From assembly GCA_934162655.1 (NCBI GenBank), contig CAKPJL010000004.1, forward strand, positions 1-64,000: DNA of 64,000 nucleotides, given 5' to 3'. Below, one piece after another: positions 8,925-18,600 of this stretch (position 1 is the first letter of the stretch; every line of letters starts with the position of its first letter). The DNA is from an uncultured Clostridia bacterium (GTDB lineage: Bacteria > Bacillota > Clostridia > TANB77 > CAG-465). Made by a program: the position numbers and the translations under genes. The notes under the pieces are model-generated. The model did no database searches. It was given only the letters and a program-made list of their open reading frames with translations, and was not told where the DNA came from.

Positions 8925-9081
8925 AGATACCACCAAATATATTATCTGTAATTTTATAAAAAAAATTAATATAAGTCTTTATTTAGTGAAAATGAAATAT
9001 GAATTTTATTACTATAATAAAAAATATCATCTTATAGTTTACGGCCTACTTTTTATCCTTTTATATTTTTTGATCAAAATT

Positions 9082-9112
9082 AAGAGCGGACGCATATTGC
9101 GCGCCCGCCCTT
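9082..9112 (-). terminator. GC-rich hairpin ending the RNA downstream of tuf
   Basis: A 12-bp stem (9101-9112 with 9082-9093; two G-U pairs) around a 7-nt loop, followed on the minus strand by TTAATTTT. Its GC content stands out strongly from the surroundings. Likely intrinsic terminator of the RNA starting near 9325. Confidence 0.75.
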
Positions 9113-9325
9113 ATGATAATCAGCATAAATAAAATATTGAATAGCTCTAATTAACACTATGTAAATCCTGTTGTATATCGGAAAACCTTCATGAGATCTT
9201 AACTCCTCTCGTTCTTAGGCCGCCGTTTTAATCAATTTATGCACAAAGCATTACATCAGGACCTCTTATCATAATAATAAACCTCCTTTAAAAATTTTTA
9301 ATGGACTGTAATTATTATTAACTAC
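9082..9325 (-). ncRNA. Candidate structured non-coding RNA between tuf and splB
   Basis: Roughly 240 nt, with its own promoter (9332-9360) and a terminator hairpin. Two nested long-range helices are perfect: 9266-9274 with 9111-9119 (9 bp) and 9235-9242 with 9123-9130 (8 bp). A possible pseudoknot pairs TCCTG (near 9259-9263) with CAGGA (near 9168). The region has no long reading frame and is richer in G+C than its surroundings. It does contain two 11-codon frames with ribosome-site-like sequences (9237-9272; 9157-9192). I do not recognise the family; it does not look like 6S, SRP RNA, tmRNA or RNase P RNA. It could be a trans-acting RNA, or a leader attenuating splB. Confidence 0.65.
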
Positions 9326-9331
9326 ATTTAT

Positions 9332-9360
9332 ATTATAACATACATTTTACGTCATGTCAA
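9332..9360 (-). promoter_or_regulatory. Sigma-A promoter of the candidate ncRNA
   Basis: Perfect TTGACA (9355-9360), 17-nt spacer, perfect TATAAT (9332-9337) on the minus strand. One of the best consensus promoters in the window, pointing at strong vegetative transcription. Confidence 0.85.
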
Positions 9361-9419
9361 CTTTTTTGCTAAAATATTTAATCTTTATTACTTTTATTTT
9401 AATATTATATAAAAAATTA

Positions 9420-9446
9420 AAGAAAGCTTAAGACTAAGCTTTCTTT
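9420..9446 (-). terminator. Terminator of the str operon after tuf
   Basis: AGAAAGCTTA and TAAGCTTTCT form a 10-bp stem with a 4-nt loop, then a T-rich run on the minus strand. Confidence 0.85.
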
Positions 9447-9454
9447 TAAAACAA

Positions 9455-10657
9455 TTATTTTATAATGTTAGAAACTGACCCAGCACCAACTGTTTTACCA
9501 CCTTCACGAATAGCGAATTTTAATCCTTTTTCTATTGCGATTGGAGTGATAAGTTGTATTTTCATAGTTACGTTATCTCCTGGCATTACCATTTCTTTAT
9601 CAGCTGGTAATTCAATTATACCTGTAACATCAGTTGTTCTGAAGTAGAATTGTGGTCTGTAACCTTTGAAGAATGGAGTATGTCTTCCACCTTCTTCTTT
9701 AGTTAGAACATAAACTTCAGCTTCAAATTCTGTATGTGGATGTATTGAACCAGGTTTAGCAATAACTTGACCTCTTTCAATTTCATTTCTTTGGATACCT
9801 CTTAGAAGTACACCAGCATTATCTCCTGCTTCAGCAAAATCAAGAGATTTTCTGAACATTTCGATACCAGTTACAGTTGTTTTTCTAGCTTCATCAGATA
9901 GACCAACTATTTCAACTTCCTCACCAATTTTTAATGTTCCTCTTTCAATTCTTCCTGTTGCAACTGTACCACGACCTGTGATTGTGAATACATCTTCAAC
10001 TGGCATTAAGAAAGGTTTATCTGTATCTCTTTCTGGAGTTGGAACATATTCATCAATTGCAGCAAGTAAATCTTTAATACATTTGTATTCTGGAGCTTCT
10101 GGATCTGTTGAAGTAGATTCTAGAACTTTAAGAGCAGAACCTCTTATAACAGGTGTTGTATCTCCTGGGAAATCATATTTAGAAAGTAAATCTCTAATAT
10201 CCATTTCAACAAGTTCAAGTAACTCTTCATCGTCAACCATGTCACATTTGTTCATGAAAACAACTATATAAGGAACACCAACTTGTCTTGCAAGAAGGAT
10301 ATGTTCTCTTGTTTGTGGCATTGGACCATCAGATGCAGAAACAACTAGGATAGCACCATCCATTTGTGCAGCACCAGTGATCATGTTTTTAACATAGTCA
10401 GCGTGTCCTGGACAGTCAACGTGTGCATAGTGTCTGTTTGCTGTTTCATATTCTACGTGAGCAGTAGAGATTGTTATACCTCTTGCTCTTTCTTCTGGAG
10501 CTCCATCGATTTGATCGTATGCTTTAAATTCAGCTCCACCTGTTAAACTACAATATTTTGTAATTGCAGCTGTAAGTGTTGTTTTACCATGGTCAACGTG
10601 ACCAATAGTACCAATGTTAGCATGTGGTTTGTTTCTTTCAAACTTAGCTTTTGCCAT
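9455..10657 (-). CDS. tuf: Elongation factor Tu
   Basis: 400 aa from MAKAKFERNKPH; the ATG at 10657 follows GGGAGGAAAT. The frame runs further upstream (to 10690), but those residues are not EF-Tu. G motifs: GHVDHGKTT, DCPGHADY, NKCD. Brings aminoacyl-tRNA to the ribosome. It is the last gene of rpsL-rpsG-fusA-tuf, 115 bp after fusA, with a 14-bp hairpin in the gap and a terminator after its stop. Composition is richer in G+C than neighbours, as expected of a highly expressed gene. Confidence 0.98.
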   Translation of the reverse strand: MAKAKFERNKPHANIGTIGHVDHGKTTLTAAITKYCSLTGGAEFKAYDQIDGAPEERARGITISTAHVEYETANRHYAHVDCPGHADYVKNMITGAAQMDGAILVVSASDGPMPQTREHILLARQVGVPYIVVFMNKCDMVDDEELLELVEMDIRDLLSKYDFPGDTTPVIRGSALKVLESTSTDPEAPEYKCIKDLLAAIDEYVPTPERDTDKPFLMPVEDVFTITGRGTVATGRIERGTLKIGEEVEIVGLSDEARKTTVTGIEMFRKSLDFAEAGDNAGVLLRGIQRNEIERGQVIAKPGSIHPHTEFEAEVYVLTKEEGGRHTPFFKGYRPQFYFRTTDVTGIIELPADKEMVMPGDNVTMKIQLITPIAIEKGLKFAIREGGKTVGAGSVSNIIK

Positions 10658-10710
10658 TTTTATTTCCTCCCTTTTAATGCATTCTCGCATTTATTATTAA
10701 ATATTTTACT

Positions 10711-10744
10711 ACAAATATATGTATTTTGCAATACATATATTTGT
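10711..10744 (-). other. Long hairpin between fusA and tuf
   Basis: A perfect 14-bp inverted repeat (10711-10724 with 10731-10744) with a 6-nt loop. There is no T-run after it on the minus strand, so it is not a standard terminator; a processing or stability element within the str message is more likely. Confidence 0.7.
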
Positions 10745-10772
10745 AATTTACTAAATTTTGATGATTAATAAA

Positions 10773-12854
10773 TTAATCTTCTTTCTTTCTAGAAGCAACT
10801 ATTGTTTCTAAAACAGATTTTGGAACTTCTTCGTAGTGAGAAGGCTCCATAGCATATACGCCTCTACCTTGTGTTTTAGATCTTAAATCTGTTGCATATC
10901 CAAACATTTCAGAAAGTGGAATGAATGAATGTATTGTTGTAGTTCCTTGAACTGTTTCCATACCTTCCATTCTACCACGTCTTGAGTTAACATCACCAAT
11001 AACATCTCCCATATATTCTTCTGGAACTGTTATATCTACTTTCATTATTGGTTCAAGTAAACATGAGTTACCTTGACGGCAAGCTTCTTTTAATGCCATA
11101 GAACCAGCTATATGGAAAGCAGCTTCTGATGAGTCAACATCATGGTAAGAACCATCAACTAATGCAACTTTTAAATCTACAACTGGGTAACCAGCAAGTA
11201 TACCAGCTTTCATAGCTTCTTGTATACCTTCATCTGTTGGTTTAACATATTCTTTTGGAACAACTCCACCAACAATTCTTGATTCAAATTCATAACCCTT
11301 ACCAGATTCGTTAGGTTCAACTTCAAGCCAAACATGACCATATTGACCTCTACCACCAGATTGACGTATGAATTTACCTTCAACTCTGACTTTATTTTTA
11401 ATAGTTTCTTTGTAAGCAACTTGTGGTTTACCAACATTTGCTTCAACTTTAAATTCCCTTTTCATTCTATCAACAATGATATCTAGGTGAAGTTCACCCA
11501 TACCAGCTATGATAGTTTGACCAGTTTCTTGATTTGTATAAGTTTTAAATGATGGATCCTCTTCTGCTAATTTTTGTAAAGCTATAGCCATTTTTTCTTG
11601 GTCTGCTTTTGTTTTTGGTTCAATAGAAATATCGATAACTGGTTCTGGGAATTCTATTGATTCTAGAATTATTGGATGAGCTTCATCACAAATTGTATCA
11701 CCAGTTACAACATCTTTAAGACCAACAGCACATGCAATGTCACCAGCATAAACTTTGTCTATATCTTGTCTAGAATTAGCATGCATTTGTATTAGACGAC
11801 CAATTCTTTCTTTTTTATCTTTATTTGCATTATAAACATAAGAACCAGATTCTAGTGTTCCTGAATAAACTCTAAAGAATGTAAGTTTACCAACATAAGG
11901 ATCTGTCATTATTTTAAATGCTAAAGCAGCAAATGGTTCTTCATCAGATGATTTTCTTTCATCTTCTTCACCATTTGGAAGTATTCCTCTAATATGTGGA
12001 ATATCTGTTGGAGCTGGCATATAATCAACAATGTTATCAAGTAATTCTTGAACACATTTATTTTTATATGAACTTCCACATGTTACTGGAACCATTGTTC
12101 CTGCAATTGTAGCTTTTCTGATACCTGATTTAATTTCTTCTACTGTAAGTTCTTCACCATCTAAATACTTCATCATTAATTCTTCATCAGATTCTGCAAC
12201 TGCTTCAAGTAATTTTGCCCTATATTCTTCAGCTTGTGCCTTCATATCTTCTGGAATAGATTCACGTCTTACATCTTTTCCAAGATCATCATAGTGAATA
12301 CATGCTTCCATAGTTACTAGGTCAACTAAACCTTTGAATGTATCTTCTTTTCCAACTGGTAAAGCTATTGGAATAGCGTTTGCTTTAAGTCTGTCTCTTA
12401 ATTGTTTAACACAATTAAAGAAATCAGCACCAGTTATATCCATTTTATTTACATATACCATTCTTGGTACATTATACTTATTTGCTTGTCTCCATACAGT
12501 CTCAGATTGTGGTTGAACTCCACCTTTTGCACAAAGTACAGTTACTGAACCATCTAGAACTCTAAGAGATCTTTCAACTTCAATTGTAAAGTCAACATGT
12601 CCTGGTGTATCTATAATATTTATTCTATTATTATTCCAAAAACATGTTGTTGCAGCAGAAGTTATTGTTATACCTCTTTCTTGTTCTTGTTCCATCCAGT
12701 CCATTGTAGCTCCGCCATCATGAACTTCTCCTATTTTATGAGTCTTACCTGTATAAAACAAGATTCTTTCAGTAGTAGTAGTCTTACCAGCATCAATGTG
12801 TGCCATGATACCGATATTTCTAGTCCTTTCCAAAGGATATTCTCTACCTGCCAT
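10773..12854 (-). CDS. fusA: Elongation factor G
   Basis: 693 aa, the usual length. G domain: AHIDAGKTT near residue 20, DTPGHVDF near 85, NKMD near 140. Domains III-V follow, ending in a conserved EF-G C-terminus (YATDLRSKTQGRGVYAMEPSHY). The GTPase drives translocation. 30 bp after rpsG, AGAGGAGGAAA before its ATG. Domain features are those of canonical EF-G rather than a TetM-type protein. Confidence 0.98.
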   Translation of the reverse strand: MAGREYPLERTRNIGIMAHIDAGKTTTTERILFYTGKTHKIGEVHDGGATMDWMEQEQERGITITSAATTCFWNNNRINIIDTPGHVDFTIEVERSLRVLDGSVTVLCAKGGVQPQSETVWRQANKYNVPRMVYVNKMDITGADFFNCVKQLRDRLKANAIPIALPVGKEDTFKGLVDLVTMEACIHYDDLGKDVRRESIPEDMKAQAEEYRAKLLEAVAESDEELMMKYLDGEELTVEEIKSGIRKATIAGTMVPVTCGSSYKNKCVQELLDNIVDYMPAPTDIPHIRGILPNGEEDERKSSDEEPFAALAFKIMTDPYVGKLTFFRVYSGTLESGSYVYNANKDKKERIGRLIQMHANSRQDIDKVYAGDIACAVGLKDVVTGDTICDEAHPIILESIEFPEPVIDISIEPKTKADQEKMAIALQKLAEEDPSFKTYTNQETGQTIIAGMGELHLDIIVDRMKREFKVEANVGKPQVAYKETIKNKVRVEGKFIRQSGGRGQYGHVWLEVEPNESGKGYEFESRIVGGVVPKEYVKPTDEGIQEAMKAGILAGYPVVDLKVALVDGSYHDVDSSEAAFHIAGSMALKEACRQGNSCLLEPIMKVDITVPEEYMGDVIGDVNSRRGRMEGMETVQGTTTIHSFIPLSEMFGYATDLRSKTQGRGVYAMEPSHYEEVPKSVLETIVASRKKED

Positions 12855-12884
12855 TTAAAATTTCCTCCTCTCTTGTTAAAAATA

Positions 12885-13355
12885 CTACCATCTATAATGA
12901 GCAAATGCACGGTTAGCTTCTGCCATTTTATGAGTATCTTCTTTTTTCTTGAATGCTCCACCTTGTGAGTTTATAGCATCCATTATTTCTCCTGCAAGTC
13001 TTGCTTCCATGCTATGTTCATTTCTTTTTCTAGCATATTCTACAAGCCATCTGATTGCTAAGGATTGTTTTCTATCTTCTCTAATCTCCATTGGAACTTG
13101 ATATGTAGCTCCACCAACTCTTCTTGCTTTAACTTCAAGTTGTGGTGTAACATTAGATAAAGCTTGTTCAAAAGCATCTAATGCTTCTCTACCAGTTTTC
13201 TCTTTAACTATATCAAATGCTCCATATACGATTTTTTGTGCTGTTACTTTTTTACCATCCCACATAACTTTGTTTATAAGTTTTGTTACAACTTTAGATT
13301 TGTACATTGGATCTGGCATAACATCTCTTTTTGCAATATGTCCTTTTCTTGCCAC
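12885..13355 (-). CDS. rpsG: 30S ribosomal protein S7
   Basis: 156 aa starting at GTG 13355 (MARKGHIAKRD...), because AAGGAGGG lies just upstream; a frame from the ATG at 13373 would put that ribosome site inside the gene. S7 binds the 3' major domain of 16S rRNA and nucleates 30S head assembly. Contains the family block RKGHIAKRDVMPDP and ends HKMAEANRAFAHYRW. Confidence 0.96.
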   Translation of the reverse strand: MARKGHIAKRDVMPDPMYKSKVVTKLINKVMWDGKKVTAQKIVYGAFDIVKEKTGREALDAFEQALSNVTPQLEVKARRVGGATYQVPMEIREDRKQSLAIRWLVEYARKRNEHSMEARLAGEIMDAINSQGGAFKKKEDTHKMAEANRAFAHYRW

Positions 13356-13423
13356 TTTTCTTCCCTCCTTCATAAATATAATTACTCAGTTAATTTTAAA
13401 TTAACTATGGGTACTCAAAAATT

Positions 13424-13480
13424 TCAAATTTTTGTTAAGTGCAAGTTTAATTTTATATATATTTAAACTTAAGCACCTAG
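13424..13480 (-). other. Imperfect hairpins between rpsL and rpsG
   Basis: GTGC-AAGTTTAA and TTAAACTT-AAGCAC pair across the rpsL-rpsG gap, next to a second small hairpin (CAAAAATTTGAAATTTTTG). Neither is followed by a clear terminating T-run. Possibly a binding or processing site within the operon. Confidence 0.45.
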
Positions 13481-13489
13481 TATACCAAA

Positions 13490-13906
13490 CTATTTTTTCT
13501 TAGCTTTTTTAGCTCCGTATTTTGATTTAGCTTGAACTCTATCAGCAACACCAGCTGTATCTAATACGCCTCTTACAATATGGTAACGAACACCTGGTAG
13601 ATCTTTTACTCTTCCACCTCTAATCAAAACAACACTGTGTTCTTGTAGGTTATGACCTATACCTGGGATATATGCTGTTACTTCCATTGTATTTGTAAGT
13701 CTAACTCTGGCTACTTTACGAAGAGCAGAGTTTGGTTTTTTAGGAGTTTGAGTTTTAACAACTGTACAAACACCTCTTTTTTGTGGTGAAGATTGATTTG
13801 TAGTAGCTTTTTTTCTAGAATTATATCCTGTTTGAAGTGCAGGAGATTTAGATTTAGTTACTTTATCTTGTCTTCCCTTTCTTACTAATTGGCTAAATGT
13901 AGGCAC
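13490..13906 (-). CDS. rpsL: 30S ribosomal protein S12
   Basis: 138 aa, GTG start at 13906 with GGGGTGA 6 nt upstream. Contains TPKKPNSALRK and RGGRVKDLPGVRYH, so the two lysines at which streptomycin-resistance changes arise are wild type. First gene of the str operon. Decoding-centre protein. Confidence 0.97.
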   Translation of the reverse strand: MPTFSQLVRKGRQDKVTKSKSPALQTGYNSRKKATTNQSSPQKRGVCTVVKTQTPKKPNSALRKVARVRLTNTMEVTAYIPGIGHNLQEHSVVLIRGGRVKDLPGVRYHIVRGVLDTAGVADRVQAKSKYGAKKAKKK

Positions 13907-13948
13907 TTAAATTCACCCCTTCCTTTTTTGCATAAAACATGCATATAT

Positions 13949-13977
13949 ATTATACAAAAAAATAGCTTAAAAGTCAA
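13949..13977 (-). promoter_or_regulatory. Promoter of the str operon
   Basis: TTGACT (13972-13977), 17-nt spacer, TATAAT (13949-13954), about 40 bp before rpsL. Confidence 0.85.
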
Positions 13978-14000
13978 TACTTTTAAACTATTTGATATAT

Positions 14001-14030
14001 AAAAAGATAGCTAAAATAGCTACCTTTTTT
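14001..14030 (-). terminator. Terminator of the TM2 gene
   Basis: AAAAAGGTAGCTA and TAGCTATCTTTTT form a 13-bp stem (one G-U) right after the stop at 14036, with a 3-4 nt loop. The stem works in either direction. Confidence 0.8.
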
Positions 14031-14035
14031 ATAAA

Positions 14036-14248
14036 CTATTTATTTGTAATTACATTACCTTCTTTATCTGTGAATTTTCCACAACAAATCATAATGAAAT
14101 CAACTATTGTCCAGATTCCGCATCCGCCACAAGTTAATATCATAAGTATAGCTGTTCCTATTTTACCTACATAAAATCTATGTACACCTAAGTTACCTAA
14201 GAATAATGCTAAAAGTAATGTTGTTAACCAATCCTTTTGACTTTTCAT
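14036..14248 (-). CDS. TM2 domain membrane protein
   Basis: 70 aa with two membrane segments joined by a short loop. The TM2 signature FLGNLGVHRFYVGKIGTAI is followed by the second segment and an end that is common in this family (CCGKFTDKEGNVI). Function unknown across the family. AGGAGGGAAT precedes the ATG. Single gene with its own terminator. A second TM2 protein lies at 41234-41449. Confidence 0.88.
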   Translation of the reverse strand: MKSQKDWLTTLLLALFLGNLGVHRFYVGKIGTAILMILTCGGCGIWTIVDFIMICCGKFTDKEGNVITNK

Positions 14249-14328
14249 TTAAATTCCCTCCTCTACAATACATACCATATTTTAATTATATAATAATTAT
14301 TTTAACTAGTCAACTATTTTGTCGATTT

Positions 14329-15525
14329 TTATATTATTTTCTTAATTATATAAGAATTTAATATACTATAATAACTAACTTTACTCAAATTTTCAGACAA
14401 ATACGAACTATTTTTATTCTTTTGTAAACTTGAAATAATCTTATCTGGCACATCTGATATATCTTTACTAACCCAAAATTCTAATACTTTATCAGACTCG
14501 TTTTTAGAAATTATATTCTGTAATTTAGTATTAAAATCGTCTGATGAATTTATATATAAATCTTTATATATATAATAATTATACTTGTTTTGATTAGCCT
14601 CTGGCAAATTTTGTAAATTGTTTATTTCATGTGTTTTTAATATATCCTCAGTAGTAACATTAAAGTATGAATGCACAGTCAAATTATTAGAATCTTTTAT
14701 TGACTTATCAGATATAATATCTAGATGATACCACTGATTTTCAATTTTTACTAAATTCCAAGCATGTAAATCATCTATTTTTCCAGTAACTAAAATATTT
14801 TCAATACCAACCTTATCAAGTAGTATTTGCATAGCCTTAGACATTCCATCGCATACAGCACTATTTTTTACAAGTGCACCATATATAGTGTGTTTGTCTA
14901 CTGGAATATTATTTATATCATCATATTTATAATATTCTATTTTAGAACATAATTTATCATGAATTTGTATTTCTCTATCTATTTGGCTAGTTGCAGTAAT
15001 TTCTGCAAGTATTGTATCTACCTTCGATTTAACTGTTTTAATTTGTTCTTCAATTTGTGTTTTATCATCTGTAATATACTTTAATTTTATTTCTACATCT
15101 TTACCAAATGCAGATTTTATAGTATACACTTCGTACTCTAATTTTAGATAAAATACTTCTGGATGATCTGCAAAAAATGCTTCCATAGCAGTTGATGCAT
15201 CTGTTATTATTATATCGTCTATGATATTTTCATAGGCCTTTACTTTTGCCACTTGTTCTACATTTTTGGCAGCTATTGCAACAGCTGTATACATTTTTTG
15301 TTGATCACTTGTAAGTTTATTAAAATAATAGTCGCTATTAGAAATTTTGAGTTCATTAATCTCAAATTCTCTTGTATATGCAACATATTTTCCTTCTATT
15401 AAATTATCAAAAAATGTGGATATTTTATTTCCCATATCTTCGCCTATATTTGGGTTACTCCATAAAAAATACCCACCCATAACAATTACTAAACATATTA
15501 TAAGTATAACAATTACTTTTTTCAT
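14329..15525 (-). CDS. Secreted/anchored transglutaminase-like protein
   Basis: 398 aa starting ATG 15525 (AGGTG 6 nt upstream). Residues 1-22 form a signal peptide or single anchor (KKVIVILIICLVIVMGG). The C-terminal half has a transglutaminase-like (papain-fold) core: Cys in NSAVCDGMS, His in DDLHAWN, Asp in YHLDI, spaced as the family triad. Such domains act as proteases or cross-linkers on the cell surface; substrate unknown. Single gene between rpoC and the TM2 gene. Confidence 0.78.
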   Translation of the reverse strand: MKKVIVILIICLVIVMGGYFLWSNPNIGEDMGNKISTFFDNLIEGKYVAYTREFEINELKISNSDYYFNKLTSDQQKMYTAVAIAAKNVEQVAKVKAYENIIDDIIITDASTAMEAFFADHPEVFYLKLEYEVYTIKSAFGKDVEIKLKYITDDKTQIEEQIKTVKSKVDTILAEITATSQIDREIQIHDKLCSKIEYYKYDDINNIPVDKHTIYGALVKNSAVCDGMSKAMQILLDKVGIENILVTGKIDDLHAWNLVKIENQWYHLDIISDKSIKDSNNLTVHSYFNVTTEDILKTHEINNLQNLPEANQNKYNYYIYKDLYINSSDDFNTKLQNIISKNESDKVLEFWVSKDISDVPDKIISSLQKNKNSSYLSENLSKVSYYSILNSYIIKKII

Positions 15526-15612
15526 ATATTTCACCTAATACCATTCTATTATATTTTATATATTTTTTCAATAATTATTATACTAAAAAAATATTTTTTA
15601 AAATTACTTAAA

Positions 15613-15649
15613 AAAAATAAGACGAACACTAAATGTTCATCTTATTTTT
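15613..15649 (-). terminator. Terminator of rpoBC
   Basis: AATAAGATGAACA and TGTTCGTCTTATT form a 13-bp stem (one G-U), then a T-run, 11 bp after the rpoC stop. Confidence 0.9.
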
Positions 15650-15659
15650 AATATCAAAA

Positions 15660-18600
15660 CTATTGAGCAGAAATCTCACTTTTTAACTCAACTATATCAT
15701 TTATTTCATTTTCTTTAACATCTTTTTTGATAATTTCTTCTTTTGATTCAATTTCAATGTTTTTAGCATCAACAACACCAGTACCAGCTGGAATTAGACG
15801 TCCAATTATAACATTTTCTTTTAATCCTTGAAGTTTATCAACTTTACCTTTAACAGCAGCATCTGTTAATACTCTTGCTGTTTCTTGGAAAGATGCAGCA
15901 GATAAGAATGAATCTGTAAGTAGAGCTACCTTAGTAATTCCAAGTAAAGTCTTTTTACCTTTTGCAGGTTTTTTATCTTCCATAATAGCATCCTTATTTG
16001 CTTTGTTAAATTCTGTCATATCAATTGTAGTACCTGCAATAAGTGGAGTATCTCCGCTATCTTCAATATATATTTTTCTAAGCATTTGTCTTGCAACAAT
16101 TTCAATATGTTTATCGTTAATATGAACGCCCTGTGTTCTATATGTTTTTTGAACTTCTTCTATCAAATAGTTTTGAACTGCTATGTCGCCTTTTATTCTT
16201 ATAATATCGTGAGGATCAAGTGAACCTTCAGTAATTCTATCTCCTGCTTTTACTTTATCACCGTCTGAAACAACAAGTCTCATACCATATGCAATCAAAT
16301 ACTTTTCTACATATTTATCATCACGAGTAACAATAACTTCTTTATTATTGCCTTTTTCGCCAATTGTTACAGTACCATCAATTTCTGTTACCATAGCAAC
16401 TCCCTTTGGTTTTCTAGCTTCAAATAGTTCTTCGACACGAGGAAGACCTTGTGTAATATCAGATCCTGCAACACCACCATTATGAATTGTTCTCATTGTA
16501 AGCTGTGTACCTGGCTCACCGATTGATTGAGCTGCAATAATACCAATAGCTTCACCTGGTGTAATTGGTTCACCAGTTGCCATATTTTTACCATAGCATT
16601 TAGCACATACTCCCCTTATGGACTCGCATGTAAGTGCTGAACGAATCTTAACTTTTTCAATACCCATAGAAATAATATCATTTGCTATTTTATCGTTTAT
16701 ATAGGTATTTCTTGCATATTTAACTTCTCCATTTTCATCTAAAATGTCTTGTGCTAAATATCTTCCTTCAATTCTTTCATAAAGTTTTTCTATTGCTTCT
16801 CCACTTTCCATAATTGCTGATACTTCAAATCCATGATCTGTACCGCAATCATCTTCCATAACGATAACATCTTGGTTAACATCAACAAGTCTTCTTGTTA
16901 AATATCCAGAGTCTGCTGTTCTTAGAGCTGTATCTGCAAGTCCTTTTCTTGCACCGTGTGATGCAATAAAGAATTCTAGAACATCTAGTCCTTCCTTAAA
17001 GTTAGATTTAATTGGAAGCTCAATTGTTCTACCCATTGTATCGGCCATAAGTCCACGCATACCGCCAAGCTGTCTAATTTGTGTTGGGTTACCTCTGGCA
17101 CCAGTATTTGCCATCATTTGGAATGGATTCATTTTATTTGGGTTGCTCATTATAGCTGACTGTATTTCATCAGTAGCTTTTGACCAAATCTTAATAATCT
17201 CATTATATCTTTCTTCATTAGATATAAGACCACGTTTATAGTTTTTAAGAACCTTTTCTGCACTTTCTTCTGCTGTTTTTAGTATCTGTGGTTTACTTTC
17301 TGGTATTTCAATATCATATACAGATACTGTTACGGCAGCTTGTGTAGAATATTTATAACCATTTGATTTTATATCATCAAGAACTACTGCTGTTTCCGCA
17401 ATACCATGTTTTGCTATACAACGATCAACTATTTCACCAAGTTGCTTTTTCTTAGCTTCAAAATCAATTTCTAATTTTAAATAGTTTTCTTCTTTTGATC
17501 TATCTACAAATCCTATATCTTGTGGTATAAAGCTATTAAATATTAGTCTACCAGCTGTTGCATCTATTATGCCAGTATAAGTTTTGCCATTAATCTCTTT
17601 ACTTACTCTAACTTTTATTGGTGCATGCATTCCTATAACTTTTTGATCATAAGCCATTAACGCTTCATCGACACTACTAAATATTTTTCCGCTACCTGGT
17701 TCATCATCTATTTGTACTGTTAAATAGAAACTTCCAAGTATCATATCCATTGATGGAACTGCTACTGGTTTACCATCTTGTAATTTTAACAAGTTATTTG
17801 AAGCAAGCATTAAAAGCTTTGCCTCAGCAACTGCTTCTGGTGAAAGTGGAACGTGAACTGCCATTTGGTCACCATCGAAGTCAGCATTAAATGCTGAACA
17901 TACAAGAGGGTGAAGCTTTATTGCCCTACCTTCTACAAGAACAGGTTCAAATGCTTGAATACCAAGTCTATGAAGTGTTGGAGCACGGTTTAACATTACA
18001 GGTCTATCTTTTATAACATCTTCTAATACATCCCATACTTCAACTGCTGTACGTTCTACCATTCTTTTGGCATTTTTAATATTAAATGCAAGGCCTCTTT
18101 TTACTAACTCTTTCATAACGAAAGGTTTGAAAAGTTCTAAGGCCATCTCACGAGGAAGACCGCATTGATGTATTTTAAGTTCTGGACCTACAACTATAAC
18201 TGAACGTCCAGAATAGTCAACACGTTTACCAAGTAAGTTTTGTCTAAAACGACCTTGCTTTCCTTTTAACATGTCAGATAAAGATTTTAGAGCTCTTCCA
18301 CCTGCACCTGTTATTGGTCTGCCACGTCTACCATTATCAATTAAAGCATCTACTGATTCTTGAAGCATTCTTTTTTCATTTCTAACAATTATATCTGGTG
18401 CTTCAAGTTCAAGCAATCTTTTAAGTCTATTATTTCTATTTATAACTCTTCTATACAAATCATTTAAATCAGAAGTTGCAAATCTACCACCATCTAGTTG
18501 TACCATTGGTCTAAGTTCAGGTGGAATTACAGGAAGTGCTTCTAAGATCATCCATTCTGGTCTATTTCCTGATTGTATAAAAGCATCTATTGTCTCAAGT

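Noticed and set aside
9157..9272. Two 11-codon reading frames as real peptides
   Set aside because: They have ribosome-site-like sequences, but they fall inside the helices of the RNA candidate and such short frames arise by chance. Kept only as a note in the RNA entry.
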